A DNA stretch of 38,788 nucleotides from an uncultured Flavobacteriaceae bacterium (GCA_947500445.1 CANMSB010000039.1:1-38788); one strand, 5' to 3'. Shown: positions 9,083 through 17,634, counted from the stretch's first letter. Notes: generated by a model not told the origin, from the sequence alone. Numbers and translations are program-made.

Positions 9083-9925
9083 TCAGGAGGTTTCCTGTTG
9101 GCGATATTCGGTAGGGGAAAGGCCGATTTTCTTTTTAAAGATACGTGTGAAGTAAAGTGGATCGTTAAAACCGACACCATATGCAATTTCACTGATGGCC
9201 ATTTCGGTAATACGGAGCAGCTCCTTGGCCCTTTTCAATTTTTGTAGCGTTATGTAATTGTTGGGCGTATCGTTAAAGGTTTTGGTGAACTCCCTTTTGA
9301 ACGAGGACAGGCTTAGGTTGCACAACTTTGCCAAGTCTTCCGTCCCAAGGTTCGAATATCGGTGCAATTCGATATTCTTTTTTAATTGAACGCTACGGCT
9401 CGAATATAGATCTGAAATCAACTCTTGAATGGAGCACACATTTTTGGATTGCATCAGTAAAAGGATCAGTTCCTTTATTTTCAACTCCAACAAGTCGTCG
9501 TTGATCAGGGCGGGATTTTGAAAATAAAACTCCAATGAATCGATGAATCGGGAAATCACCTCTTTGGACACCACTACCTCGCTCGAATCTTTACACTCGT
9601 TATTTTGTATCGCCCCCGGCAACTCGTTCGCATACAATTTTTTAAGGACTTCGGGATACAGATGAACGACCATGGCCTCTACTTCTTCCTCGTCCGTTTG
9701 TTTCAACAACTCCAAAAAATGGTTGCCACATTTCAACAGCACCGCTTCTTGACTGTTTATTTGAACATTTTGATTTGCCGACAACAACTTTGGCGCCCTA
9801 TCCTTAAAATAAATGAAACAACCGCTGTTTTCGAAAAGGGCTTCGTACCTAAAGGGGGTTCCCATCTTTATTTTTTCGATAAGTATCTTATCCCTGTATT
9901 CAAATGTTTGCCTGTTCAAAACCAT
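9083..9925 (-). CDS. AraC family transcriptional regulator
   Basis: DNA-binding activator of 280 aa. The C-terminal AraC domain (about 182-278) has two helix-turn-helices: TEDLAKLCNLSLSSFKREF and ISEIAYGVGFNDPLYFTRIFKKKIG, the latter with the GxxSPTEYR end. The N-terminal ~170 residues are a cupin-like sensor with no recognised ligand motif. The ATG is 23 bp after the stop of the aminotransferase on the same strand, so the two are probably one transcript, and it may regulate that enzyme or the oxidoreductase downstream. Confidence 0.9.
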   Translation of the reverse strand: MVLNRQTFEYRDKILIEKIKMGTPFRYEALFENSGCFIYFKDRAPKLLSANQNVQINSQEAVLLKCGNHFLELLKQTDEEEVEAMVVHLYPEVLKKLYANELPGAIQNNECKDSSEVVVSKEVISRFIDSLEFYFQNPALINDDLLELKIKELILLLMQSKNVCSIQELISDLYSSRSVQLKKNIELHRYSNLGTEDLAKLCNLSLSSFKREFTKTFNDTPNNYITLQKLKRAKELLRITEMAISEIAYGVGFNDPLYFTRIFKKKIGLSPTEYRQQETS

Positions 9926-9948
9926 TGGTTCCCGTTTATATTCGATAC

Positions 9949-11286
9949 TTATTGTGGAGTTGTATTTTCAAGACGATCTTTAAGGTAAATGGTCAACCGT
10001 TCCATGGCCACCGACAAGTACGAAAACGGTACTGCCGTAAAAACAATTCGGAACATTCCTTTCTTTTCATGCCCGAAACCCTCGCCGGGCGTCAATAGCA
10101 CACCCGTGTTCCGGTAGATTTCCAACCACAGTTTTTCTTGCCCAGCATCGGTATGGGCGCTAAGGTATTTGGAGAAATCGGCCCAAACGAAAAAACTGCC
10201 CTTTGCGGCAACGTATGGTATTTCATTTTTTCGCAAGTGGGTGACCACCAGCCGATAACTTTTGGTTAGGTGCTTTCTGTTTTTAGGAATATAGGCCTTA
10301 ACAAAATCGACATCCTTTAACAGCTCGCCAATGGCCCATTGGGTAAGATTGGAGACCAAATGGGGTACGTTGGCATTTTCAAAGGCTTTCATAAAACCAG
10401 GGTTTAGGGAGTGAACCACCCCTACCCGCAATCCCGACATGGCAAAATCCTTGGATAAGGCGTACCACATGTGCAGGTAGGCACTATCCATTTCACGCAT
10501 TATTTTAGCGAAGGAAACGGATGCTCCACTATTGGGGTAATCGGCGCGAAGCACCTCGTCCTCAAGGTCGATTTTTGAAAGTCCGTAAATCTCGTTGACC
10601 ACCATATGCACGTGGTGTCGCTCGCACCAACGCGCAATATCCCGTAGCGTTTCGGCTTCATATACGATACCGGTAGGATTGTCCGGGGTAGTGAGCAATA
10701 GTATTTTAAACCGTTTTCCCTTGGCGGTAAGTTCTTTATGAACGGTATCCAACAGTGCGGTGGTCACCGGACCTTGGGCAGGCATTTCTTCGAGTTGATG
10801 ATGCGTTTGCAAATTGAAGCGCTCCGCGCCCGTTTTCAACCCCAGATCGTTCGTATACATGGGGTAGGAAGGGGCCGGTATTACCACCACATCGCCCGGA
10901 TCCGTCAACACAAAAGCCGTTACTTCGATAATGGCCGATGCCCCGGCAGAAAGGCCTATGGATTCCGGGGAAATAGGACATTTACAGAGTTCAGTTTCCA
11001 TAAAGCCCGAAATGGTTTCCCGCACCTCCGGGTTGCCCAAAAGATGGGTGTAATTGAGTACCCAATCCGGGATATTGCCCTGCACCAAAACGGCGTTCAG
11101 CCGATCCCTTATTTCCGATGCCATCAATTGGTTTTCGGCAACATTCAAGGGAAAGGCACCGTTCGGGTTTTCATCCGGACCGTACAAATTTTGTGAAGCT
11201 TCCATGAACACCTCAAAATCGACCCTTGCAGCATTTTTAGCAAGCTTTTTTCCTTTAGAGGACAAATTGGAGACAGCATCATTCAT
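9949..11286 (-). CDS. Class I/II PLP-dependent aminotransferase, ACC-synthase-like
   Basis: Fold-type I PLP enzyme of 445 aa, closest in motif pattern to 1-aminocyclopropane-1-carboxylate synthase-like proteins. It shows GASAIIE (phosphate loop), PAPSYPMY (aromatic stacking region), TTPDNPTG (the Asn that hydrogen-bonds PLP O3'), SKDF with the Schiff-base Lys279, and GLRVG with Arg287. The residue that normally is Asp in the D-E-I-Y motif, pairing with the PLP ring nitrogen, is Asn231 (NEIYG, with Tyr234 kept). This is unusual and could change the chemistry or lower activity. There is no signal peptide. It is followed after 23 bp by the AraC gene. The substrate is unknown: ACC synthase, transaminase or a lyase are all possible. 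Confidence 0.88.
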   Translation of the reverse strand: MNDAVSNLSSKGKKLAKNAARVDFEVFMEASQNLYGPDENPNGAFPLNVAENQLMASEIRDRLNAVLVQGNIPDWVLNYTHLLGNPEVRETISGFMETELCKCPISPESIGLSAGASAIIEVTAFVLTDPGDVVVIPAPSYPMYTNDLGLKTGAERFNLQTHHQLEEMPAQGPVTTALLDTVHKELTAKGKRFKILLLTTPDNPTGIVYEAETLRDIARWCERHHVHMVVNEIYGLSKIDLEDEVLRADYPNSGASVSFAKIMREMDSAYLHMWYALSKDFAMSGLRVGVVHSLNPGFMKAFENANVPHLVSNLTQWAIGELLKDVDFVKAYIPKNRKHLTKSYRLVVTHLRKNEIPYVAAKGSFFVWADFSKYLSAHTDAGQEKLWLEIYRNTGVLLTPGEGFGHEKKGMFRIVFTAVPFSYLSVAMERLTIYLKDRLENTTPQ

Positions 11287-11673
11287 TTTTTACCGTTTTG
11301 ATGAGCGGGACCTGTTTTACCGAAAAACTTGCGTTTTACCCTATATGTTCGGGAACGGCAAACCACTGGCATTCTTTGTCCATACTTATGGAACGGTCGT
11401 ATTCATGACCGCTTTACTTACAATAAACATAAACAAAATATATGGTGCGCAGCACCGTACGAACGAAAACCGCTACCTCAGATCATAACCATACCCACCT
11501 CGGAAATGCCCGTGCCGAAACGGAAGAGCGGACCACTTTGGTACCGCTCTTTAGTTGTTCTAATACGAGCTTCCCTATTTGAGATGGAGTCCGGGTACAT
11601 CCCGGGAATGGAGCGCATACTCTTAAAGGGAAAAATTTGTGCTTATATCTCCAATTCTTTTTGATAAAAAACC
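11287..11673. other. Gene-free stretch upstream of the aminotransferase
   Basis: No reading frame here has family resemblance, signal peptide or plausible composition. Open frames such as 11329-11664 look like chance. The aminotransferase promoter should lie in the first ~100 bp (minus strand), but no clear TAnnTTTG element was recognised. Confidence 0.4.
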
Positions 11674-12006
11674 ATGATAAAAAATCCTGAGACCGACGAT
11701 TCCAAGGCGGGCCATGAGGGTATTTCGCCCATTTCCATCCCGATTGCCATCACGAACCGTCATGCATATGGGATTATACTGCCCAAAGCGATTTGTTGGC
11801 AAAAAGCTATTCCGACCCGTTCCAAGGGGTATATGTCCGGAAAACCTGAGGTAGAACCATTCAGGATTTGCCCAGAGGAAAACGATTTATATATAAAACA
11901 CGGACAATTTGCCAACTTGGAACGGGTGGGAACGCTTTGCAACGGATGTATTGGGGGTAGTTCAATTCAGGTCGAAAAAGTAATTGCAATTTTGGTTCCT
12001 GAAAGC

Positions 12007-12108
12007 ATGAACAGCAAACACATTTCAAACGCAGGAACAGGTCCGGGAACTGGCATGTCGGTCGCCAAAAAATTCGGAAGGGAAGGGTATTCCGTACGGA
12101 TGGTCTAA
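12007..12108 (+). pseudogene. Truncated short-chain dehydrogenase (SDR) remnant
   Basis: ATG at 12007 opens a 33-codon frame reading MNSKHISNAGTGPGTGMSVA and then KKFGREGYSV before TAA. This is the classical N-terminus of an SDR: first beta strand, the Gly-rich NAD(P) loop GxGPGxGxxVA and the following helix. It stops at the end of the second strand, so nothing of the remaining ~200 residues (YxxxK site) is present. The open frame continues upstream to 11674, but that part shows no recognisable family and is probably chance. The SDR residues I/V before GAG are replaced (SNAGTG), another sign of decay. Confidence 0.5.
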
Positions 12109-12273
12109 CGTCCCGCCAACAAGTTCCTTCAGTAGAGTACGGAACCGAACGAACCAGGAATCCGAAATTCAGTTTTTGAAGCGGATAACCAGAATTTTAA
12201 AATGATGGAAATTCAAATATATCCTACCCGGTCAAAAATGTGTCGCCGGATTATTCTATTTTAAAGCAATCTA

Positions 12274-12306
12274 AATTTAAATAACTGTAAATCAGTTATT
12301 TAAATT
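12274..12306. promoter_or_regulatory. Perfect 14-bp inverted repeat upstream of small Cys-rich gene
   Basis: AATTTAAATAACTG (12274-12287) and CAGTTATTTAAATT (12293-12306) are exact reverse complements around TAAAT. The site ends 53 bp before the start of the 82-aa gene and just upstream of TAGTGTTTG (about 12313-12321), which resembles a -7 element. It could be an operator overlapping the -33 region; there is no T-run, so a terminator is unlikely. Confidence 0.6.
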
Positions 12307-12359
12307 GATTCTAATAGTGTTTGACCTTAGTTTTACGGTATTAATTTAAAAAAAGAAAA

Positions 12360-12608
12360 ATGGCTATACGATTAGGAAATAACTGCAAGAACTGTGAAAG
12401 TTTAATGAGCAATGGGCAATGTAAAGTACACGCGGTACAAGTTGACGGTCACTATACCTGCGACAGCTTTGAAATGAAGTCGGAACTGACCAATAAAAAA
12501 GACTGCACGTCCTGCTTTCGTTTTGAAAAAGACGATTGCGCCAACCCTACCAAAGCGGCCCCGCATATGATGTGCGCTGTTTGGGCGCCACAAAACGTTA
12601 GTGCATAA
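12360..12608 (+). CDS. Small protein with two CxxC-C-C motifs (82 aa)
   Basis: An 82-aa soluble protein with eight cysteines in two matching sets: C9-x2-C12-x8-C21-x12-C34 and C49-x2-C52-x7-C60-x11-C72. Each set can hold one zinc or one iron-sulfur centre, giving a duplicated zinc-ribbon or ferredoxin/HiPIP-like arrangement. There is no signal peptide or membrane segment. No family name is recognised with certainty. The gene is transcribed alone from a short leader with an A-rich start region typical of Bacteroidota. A perfect palindrome lies upstream, so it seems to be regulated on its own. Confidence 0.8.
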   Translation: MAIRLGNNCKNCESLMSNGQCKVHAVQVDGHYTCDSFEMKSELTNKKDCTSCFRFEKDDCANPTKAAPHMMCAVWAPQNVSA

Positions 12609-12706
12609 CCGCTATAATTTTGAAAACCGATAGAAAGGATATGGGAGCTCTTGCCTTATATTTTTAGGAGCATCTCCGGATAACGGCTTTCGATCAATAC
12701 TTAAAA

Positions 12707-13879
12707 TTAAATACCGGCACCTTCCCGTACCTGTATTTTTTTTGTTGTCGCCTCGGACCGCTTCCGTCTGCCCCACCAGATCAAAAACCCGGTCAGCGGT
12801 AAACTGGCAATGAGTGCGCTTGCCAAAAAAGCCAGTATTTTTCCCGCCAGTCCTCCAATGGCGCCCACATGAATGTCATAGTTCATGCGTATCAGCTTAT
12901 CCGCAAATTGAGCATCCCGGTATTTGCCATAAATGCTCGGAGTTTCGATTTCTTTAAGGGTATATTGATCAAAAAAGCGATAATCGGAATTGTAGTAGCG
13001 CCCTTTTGAATGCGCTATTTCTACATAAATACTGGAAGAATCGTTATGAGGATAGTGAATTTCATAACTTTTTGCATGGGTCGTTTCCGTTTTCAATAAA
13101 GGAATCAGTCGGTCTATCGGAAGCGTGTCCCGTTCCACAGTACCCGGAAACGAACTGTTTTCGAGAATAATAAATTGGGGAGCCTTTTCTCCACCTGCAG
13201 TTTTATATACCGCATAGTAAAACCAATTGAAGGCCATTACCGATCCGGTAAACGCCAGTACGAACGCCAGCGCAGCTCCGTAGAATCCCAATATCCTGTG
13301 TAGGTCCACATTTTTACGCCTCCATGTAGTTGTGGCTTTCCATTTGAACGTTAATCGCTGTTTGGCATATTTGCGTTTTTTTGGCCACCATAACACCAAT
13401 CCGGAAAGTAGGACGAAGAGGAACAAAAAAACCGCTATGGATACTACTTTCCCTCCTACCGCTCTCGGCAACCAAAGGTACATATGCCCCTCTAGCATGA
13501 ATGCAAAAAAACCGGATAGGTGATCTTTTACATGCAGTACTTTCCCGGAGTAAGGGTCCAGGTAAACACTTTGGTAAAATTCCGGTTCCGCCTCATAAAA
13601 AATAACTTCAATGGCCTTTTCATCTTCCTGATAAAGCGTTCCGTGGACACTTTTTTCGGGAAACACCGCCTTGGCAAACTTTCGGGCATTTGTCGGTGTT
13701 ATCATTGGAGCCGCTTGGGGCGATACCGTACTATAATCATCATATAAACCCTCAATTTCTTCCTTAAAGACCCATCCGCATCCCGTTACGGCCACCATAA
13801 AGACTATAAGCCCACTTAGCAGGCCCAAGTACCGATGTATTTTAAAAATCACCTTTCGAAACGTTCTGTTCTTACCCAA
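12707..13879 (-). CDS. PepSY-domain (PiuB-like) inner-membrane protein
   Basis: PepSY_TM family protein, 390 aa, of the kind linked to ferric-siderophore reduction at the inner membrane. It shows the first membrane helix after KIHRYLGLLSG, a periplasmic PepSY-like part (PITPTNARKFAKAVFPEKSVHG), GHMYLWLP followed by helix 2, the conserved DLHRILGFYGAALAFVLAFTGSVMAF helix, and a final helix before the basic tail GRRKRSEATTKK. The only reasonable start is TTG at 13879. It is the last gene of the receptor, DUF4374 and PepSY row (all minus strand). A terminator-like hairpin lies between DUF4374 and this gene, so its level may be lower than that of the others. Confidence 0.88.
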   Translation of the reverse strand: MGKNRTFRKVIFKIHRYLGLLSGLIVFMVAVTGCGWVFKEEIEGLYDDYSTVSPQAAPMITPTNARKFAKAVFPEKSVHGTLYQEDEKAIEVIFYEAEPEFYQSVYLDPYSGKVLHVKDHLSGFFAFMLEGHMYLWLPRAVGGKVVSIAVFLFLFVLLSGLVLWWPKKRKYAKQRLTFKWKATTTWRRKNVDLHRILGFYGAALAFVLAFTGSVMAFNWFYYAVYKTAGGEKAPQFIILENSSFPGTVERDTLPIDRLIPLLKTETTHAKSYEIHYPHNDSSSIYVEIAHSKGRYYNSDYRFFDQYTLKEIETPSIYGKYRDAQFADKLIRMNYDIHVGAIGGLAGKILAFLASALIASLPLTGFLIWWGRRKRSEATTKKIQVREGAGI

Positions 13880-13890
13880 AATCCGTTTTT

Positions 13891-13924
13891 TGATAAAAGG
13901 GCGGAAATGGTTACTTCCGCCCTT
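13891..13924 (-). terminator. Terminator or attenuator between DUF4374 and PepSY genes
   Basis: On the minus strand AAGGGCGGAA (13924-13915) pairs with TTCCGCCCTT (13906-13897) around an 8-base loop and is followed by TTTTATC and further A/T bases. It lies 12 bp after the DUF4374 stop, and the T-rich tail runs into the bases just before the PepSY start at 13879. Confidence 0.7.
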
Positions 13925-13935
13925 ATTCCATAGTG

Positions 13936-15222
13936 CTAAAGTTTAAAAAAGCCCTTTACCGTTTTACCGACAATCTCCGCTCCTTTGGCGCCCGTGGCAT
14001 TTTCGACATCTACGACAAATACATCTGCCGCCGTAGCGGTTTCTATGCTGACATAAACCTTTCCTTCGTCAACAAGTATAGGGGAGGAATACCTTTTGGC
14101 ATGTAAGGGTACGTTGGCGACATCGGTAATCGTTTGGTTCTCCAAATCGATAATGACCAATTTTTGTGTGAACACATCACGACCGTATGCCGACCAGGCC
14201 GGACCGGAGTCGTCGGTTAAAATACGGGCTATCGCTTTATTGCCCCCTACATAATCGAACCAAAACAGCTTACCGCCATTGGTGGCCGCCTCAATATCAA
14301 AGAAGTAATCCGTATCGAAATCGGTTTCCCCGGCCTTGATTTTTAAAATGCCCGATGGTTTGGTGGAAGCCGGGGCAAAGCCGGCCATGGTCGCCCCACA
14401 GGAAAAAGAATACATATCGCCACCGTCCGTTTTGACCATACCTGTGGTAGCGCCGTTCACGCCGATGTTACTTGTTCTGGCGTCCGAAATGATCTTTATC
14501 GGCTCGGTACCCACATTGGGGTAATCATAAACGGCAACAAAGGCACTGTCGGGACTGACGGTAGCAAAAAAGCCTTTGGCGTCCAGTTTATGAAAGGGCA
14601 CGAACAGTTTATCCCCGTTCACCTGTAACGCGGTAGGCCATGCAACGATAGAATCTTTTTGGTCCTCAAAGATCCTGGTGCCTACTATTTTGGACACGTT
14701 TACCGTATTGGCATCCACAAAATGAAGTCTTCTGTTGGCGAAGCCGACCCGTGGGATCTCCATGGCCAAAAGGGTTTCTGCGGCTTCATCGGCCCCGAAC
14801 ATTTCAAGGGAGTTCTCAAAAATGAATTCCCCTTTTTTCACGATCTCACCTTTTTCGTCGGCCGTATATCCCGCACATTGGTTGTCATCGCTATAACCGG
14901 AGGCAAAAAGGGTTTTTCCGACCGGATAGTAAAAACGCCATCCTGTCTGTTCGATCCCTTTTCCGTCGGCGGAGAGCATTCCCGTTTCCAGACTGGGTTC
15001 ATTGATAATAAACTCGGTTTCGTCGCCCCCGGTAGTTTTTAAGGCAAAGGTGATTCCCGAACTCACCGGATCGGGATCCGGCTGTGGCTGGGGATCGGGT
15101 TGCGACACCGGGTTCATTGGAGCGTTGTCGTCGTTAGAACAACTTCCTAAGAGTAACGTACAGGCCATTAGTACCGACAAAGGTCTGGCCAAGCCGAAGC
15201 TAAAAGGGATTTTCATTTTCAT
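13936..15222 (-). CDS. DUF4374 lipoprotein
   Basis: Surface or periplasmic lipoprotein of 428 aa. The signal sequence ends in lipobox LGSC (lipid Cys28), followed by SNDD and a Pro/Asp-rich linker (PDPQPQPDPDP). The body is a repeated-strand beta-propeller-like DUF4374 domain with regular phrases such as DIATNG/IEAATNGGK and LVIIDLENQTI. DUF4374 genes are usually next to TonB siderophore receptors in Bacteroidota, as here: the receptor (15249) ends 26 bp upstream and PepSY follows. Its biochemical role is unknown; a part in siderophore binding or hand-over is an inference from context. Confidence 0.87.
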   Translation of the reverse strand: MKMKIPFSFGLARPLSVLMACTLLLGSCSNDDNAPMNPVSQPDPQPQPDPDPVSSGITFALKTTGGDETEFIINEPSLETGMLSADGKGIEQTGWRFYYPVGKTLFASGYSDDNQCAGYTADEKGEIVKKGEFIFENSLEMFGADEAAETLLAMEIPRVGFANRRLHFVDANTVNVSKIVGTRIFEDQKDSIVAWPTALQVNGDKLFVPFHKLDAKGFFATVSPDSAFVAVYDYPNVGTEPIKIISDARTSNIGVNGATTGMVKTDGGDMYSFSCGATMAGFAPASTKPSGILKIKAGETDFDTDYFFDIEAATNGGKLFWFDYVGGNKAIARILTDDSGPAWSAYGRDVFTQKLVIIDLENQTITDVANVPLHAKRYSSPILVDEGKVYVSIETATAADVFVVDVENATGAKGAEIVGKTVKGFFKL

Positions 15223-15248
15223 AATACTCGATTTAATGGTTAAAAAAA

Positions 15249-17594
15249 TTAATGGATAAAATAACTTAGTTTGATATTGAAGGATCTTCCGGGACGCTGG
15301 ATACTAAAATTGTCGAAAGCCAATTGGTCGAATACATTATTGACGGCCAACGCCAGGTTATACTTCCCCTCTTTCATGGTATACTGCACCCGAAAATCTT
15401 GGATAAACTGCTTTGGAATAACATTTTTTTGATTTGGATCGCCCAAATTTTCCCATATCAGAAAAAACTCCTGAACGAAACGTAGGTTCCAAAAAAGGGA
15501 TAGCTCATTCTTCTCGTTCGGTTTAAAAGGGACGATTCCCAACTGTGCATTGCCGAACAAGTAAGGAATATTGGGTACTTTACTTTTAAAATTGATATTG
15601 GGCAATCCTTCGTCAAAAGCGGTTTGGTCGGTTATTTCCTGATAGGTAAGGTTCGTACTTAGCCGTAAAAGACGCCTGTAACGTAAAAGGAGGGCCGCTT
15701 CCGCACCAACGGACCTGACGTTGTTCAGGTTTTCAAATTCGCCAAAGGGGCCCAATGGATTGAAGCGGATGAAATTTTTGGAATTTCGATAAAAGAGATT
15801 CGTCTCCGCATCAAGCCCGAAGTTGTTGTTTTTCGTATCGTAACGGATACCAAAATTGAAATTATCGCTCTGTTCGGGGCCCAATCCAGGGTTGGGCGTA
15901 ATATAGATACCATCGCCTAAAATTTCGAATGCTTCCGGAATGCGATAGGCCAGTTCATACGAGGTCTTAAATGACAGTTTAGGGGACCGTGCGTAGGCAA
16001 TTGCGGCACCATATCCAACATCCTCAAAGCGCGGGGCACTGGTGGTTAACGTTCCGTCAATGCCCTCGGAGGTAATGCTTCCCTTGAAGCGGTACCCTTT
16101 TAGAAACGGGGTGATCTCGATCCCCTTTACTATATTTTTATAGGTATATGAAAGCCCGACAACATTTTTGTTTATGGTGTTCGGTGCCTCGAACACCCTA
16201 TTTAAAGGGTCTACGATATCATCCCCGGTCCGTTTTAACCGGTTTTGGTTCAGCGTTAGCCCAAGGGAACCATAATCGTTAAAGCGATAGCCCATGGTGA
16301 GTTGGGAATTTGCTACGATGTCGTCCAGTTTTAAAAACGAGCGCCGTTCCAACAGCTCGCCTTTGGGATCGTCATCGTCCCTTTTTATAAAATCGCCCGC
16401 CCAATTGTATTTGAAAGCGCTGGTGTCGATGACGCTTTCCCGAACCTTTCCCAAAAGGGCATATGCCTTTATATGCAACTTATGGAAGGTCTTGCTGTAG
16501 TTGATCCGTCCCAAATAACTTTCTCCCTCGGTACGGAAACCGCCAAACACCCTAAGGATGTTGTTGTCGGGATGCTGATAATTTTTACGGTTTAGGGCAC
16601 CGGTCAGCATTATTGAAGCCCCATCGGCCCATTTCTTATCAAAAACCCCTGCCTCCAGGGTTACCATGGCAGAAGAATAATCGTCATGAAAGCGATCAAT
16701 GTCGATGGTACCGAGGTTATTGCCCAATTCCAGGTCGAATACCGGTACATCGCGCATCAAATAATCATTATCGGAATGGTTGTAAAAGGAGGATACCTTA
16801 AAAAAATGCCCCTTCCCTTTATCGGCATATTGGCCATTTACCGAGGCGATGTGCGTATTGAAAGACCCGTAGGCATAGGAAACATCGAGAAAGGACTTGC
16901 CGCGATAAGCGGTGGTAATGTTGATCGCGCCGCCCAAGGCATCGGCACCGAGCGTTGTTGGTACCACACCTTTAAAAACCTCGATCCGCTCCACCAGGTT
17001 TGGAGGAAAATTATTTAACGTCAGCGAAGAACCGAAACGCTCCATGGGCACACCATCGATAAAATAGCGGATTTGGTTGCCCGAGAGTCCGTTCAGGGAA
17101 AGATCAAAACCGGATCCCAGACCTCCGGACTCACGGATGTTTACCCCGGAAACGGTTTTTAGCAACTGGTTAATGTCCAAGTTCGTGTTCTTGACAGTGG
17201 CCGTTTCGAGCACTGCGACGGAGAAACCCTGCTCCTTTAGTTGTTCGGCCTTGGAGGTTCCCACGACCACCATTTCATCCAACTCTTCCGCCGATCGCAA
17301 CAGCCGGATGGATAGCCGTACTTCATTGCCCTCTTGAACCGTAACGGGAACCACTTTTGTTGTATACCCCAAAGAGGTGCACTCCAACAGATGGTCCCCA
17401 ATAGGCGCTCTGGAAATTTTGAAGCTACCGTCCGCCCCGGTTACGGCTCCTATGACGGAATTTTGGAGCAATACGGTCGCACCCAAAAGAGGACTGCCCG
17501 CTTCGTCGACTACCGTACCGGAGATAGCGGTTTGCCCAAAAATCGAGAAACCGATGAAAAAAAACAGTGCTAATAAAAAAACCTTTTTGTACAT
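15249..17594 (-). CDS. TonB-dependent siderophore-type receptor (module A)
   Basis: Outer-membrane receptor of 781 aa. It has a signal peptide (1-21, ending FSIFGQ), a carboxypeptidase-regulatory-like domain (about 23-105), a plug with SGVNIRESGGLGSGFDLSLNGLSGNQIRYFIDGVPM and the ADALGGAIN motif, and a barrel ending NNVFDQLAFDNFSIQRPGRSFNIKLSYFIH. It is clearly related to the receptor at 23249-25609 (same plug motif RxSGGLGS and the same C-terminus). It is divergent from a PchR-like AraC gene, and a 7-1-7 palindrome sits 8 bp before its ATG. The substrate is predicted to be a ferric siderophore or similar iron chelate, from the DUF4374 and PepSY neighbours. Confidence 0.93.
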   Translation of the reverse strand: MYKKVFLLALFFFIGFSIFGQTAISGTVVDEAGSPLLGATVLLQNSVIGAVTGADGSFKISRAPIGDHLLECTSLGYTTKVVPVTVQEGNEVRLSIRLLRSAEELDEMVVVGTSKAEQLKEQGFSVAVLETATVKNTNLDINQLLKTVSGVNIRESGGLGSGFDLSLNGLSGNQIRYFIDGVPMERFGSSLTLNNFPPNLVERIEVFKGVVPTTLGADALGGAINITTAYRGKSFLDVSYAYGSFNTHIASVNGQYADKGKGHFFKVSSFYNHSDNDYLMRDVPVFDLELGNNLGTIDIDRFHDDYSSAMVTLEAGVFDKKWADGASIMLTGALNRKNYQHPDNNILRVFGGFRTEGESYLGRINYSKTFHKLHIKAYALLGKVRESVIDTSAFKYNWAGDFIKRDDDDPKGELLERRSFLKLDDIVANSQLTMGYRFNDYGSLGLTLNQNRLKRTGDDIVDPLNRVFEAPNTINKNVVGLSYTYKNIVKGIEITPFLKGYRFKGSITSEGIDGTLTTSAPRFEDVGYGAAIAYARSPKLSFKTSYELAYRIPEAFEILGDGIYITPNPGLGPEQSDNFNFGIRYDTKNNNFGLDAETNLFYRNSKNFIRFNPLGPFGEFENLNNVRSVGAEAALLLRYRRLLRLSTNLTYQEITDQTAFDEGLPNINFKSKVPNIPYLFGNAQLGIVPFKPNEKNELSLFWNLRFVQEFFLIWENLGDPNQKNVIPKQFIQDFRVQYTMKEGKYNLALAVNNVFDQLAFDNFSIQRPGRSFNIKLSYFIH

Positions 17595-17601
17595 TAGTTT
17601 T

Positions 17602-17616
17602 TATTTAGACTAAATA
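17602..17616. promoter_or_regulatory. Perfect 7-1-7 palindrome, Fur-type operator candidate
   Basis: TATTTAG-A-CTAAATA is a perfect 7-1-7 inverted repeat, the geometry used by Fur-family repressors. It lies 8 bp before the start of the module A TonB receptor and downstream of the predicted -7 element on the minus strand, a good position for a repressor. A Fur-family gene is nearby (19425). Binding by that protein is inferred. Confidence 0.6.
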
Positions 17617-17626
17617 TAAAGAAGTG

Positions 17627-17634
17627 CAAAAATA
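17627..17634 (-). promoter_or_regulatory. Predicted -7 promoter element of the module A receptor
   Basis: Read on the minus strand this is TATTTTTG, an exact match to the Bacteroidota -7 consensus TAnnTTTG. It would start transcription near 17620, just before the 7-1-7 palindrome and the receptor start. No clear TTTG -33 element was found at the normal spacing. Confidence 0.45.

Noticed and set aside
10738-11196. A 152-codon plus-strand frame opposite the aminotransferase
   Set aside because: Antisense shadow of a gene with clear PLP motifs.
11329-11664. A 111-codon open frame before the SDR remnant
   Set aside because: No motif or ribosome-binding support; looks like chance.
11674-12006. 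Open frame upstream of and in frame with the SDR remnant
   Set aside because: No signal peptide, domain or plausible composition; only the 12007-12108 part resembles a known family.
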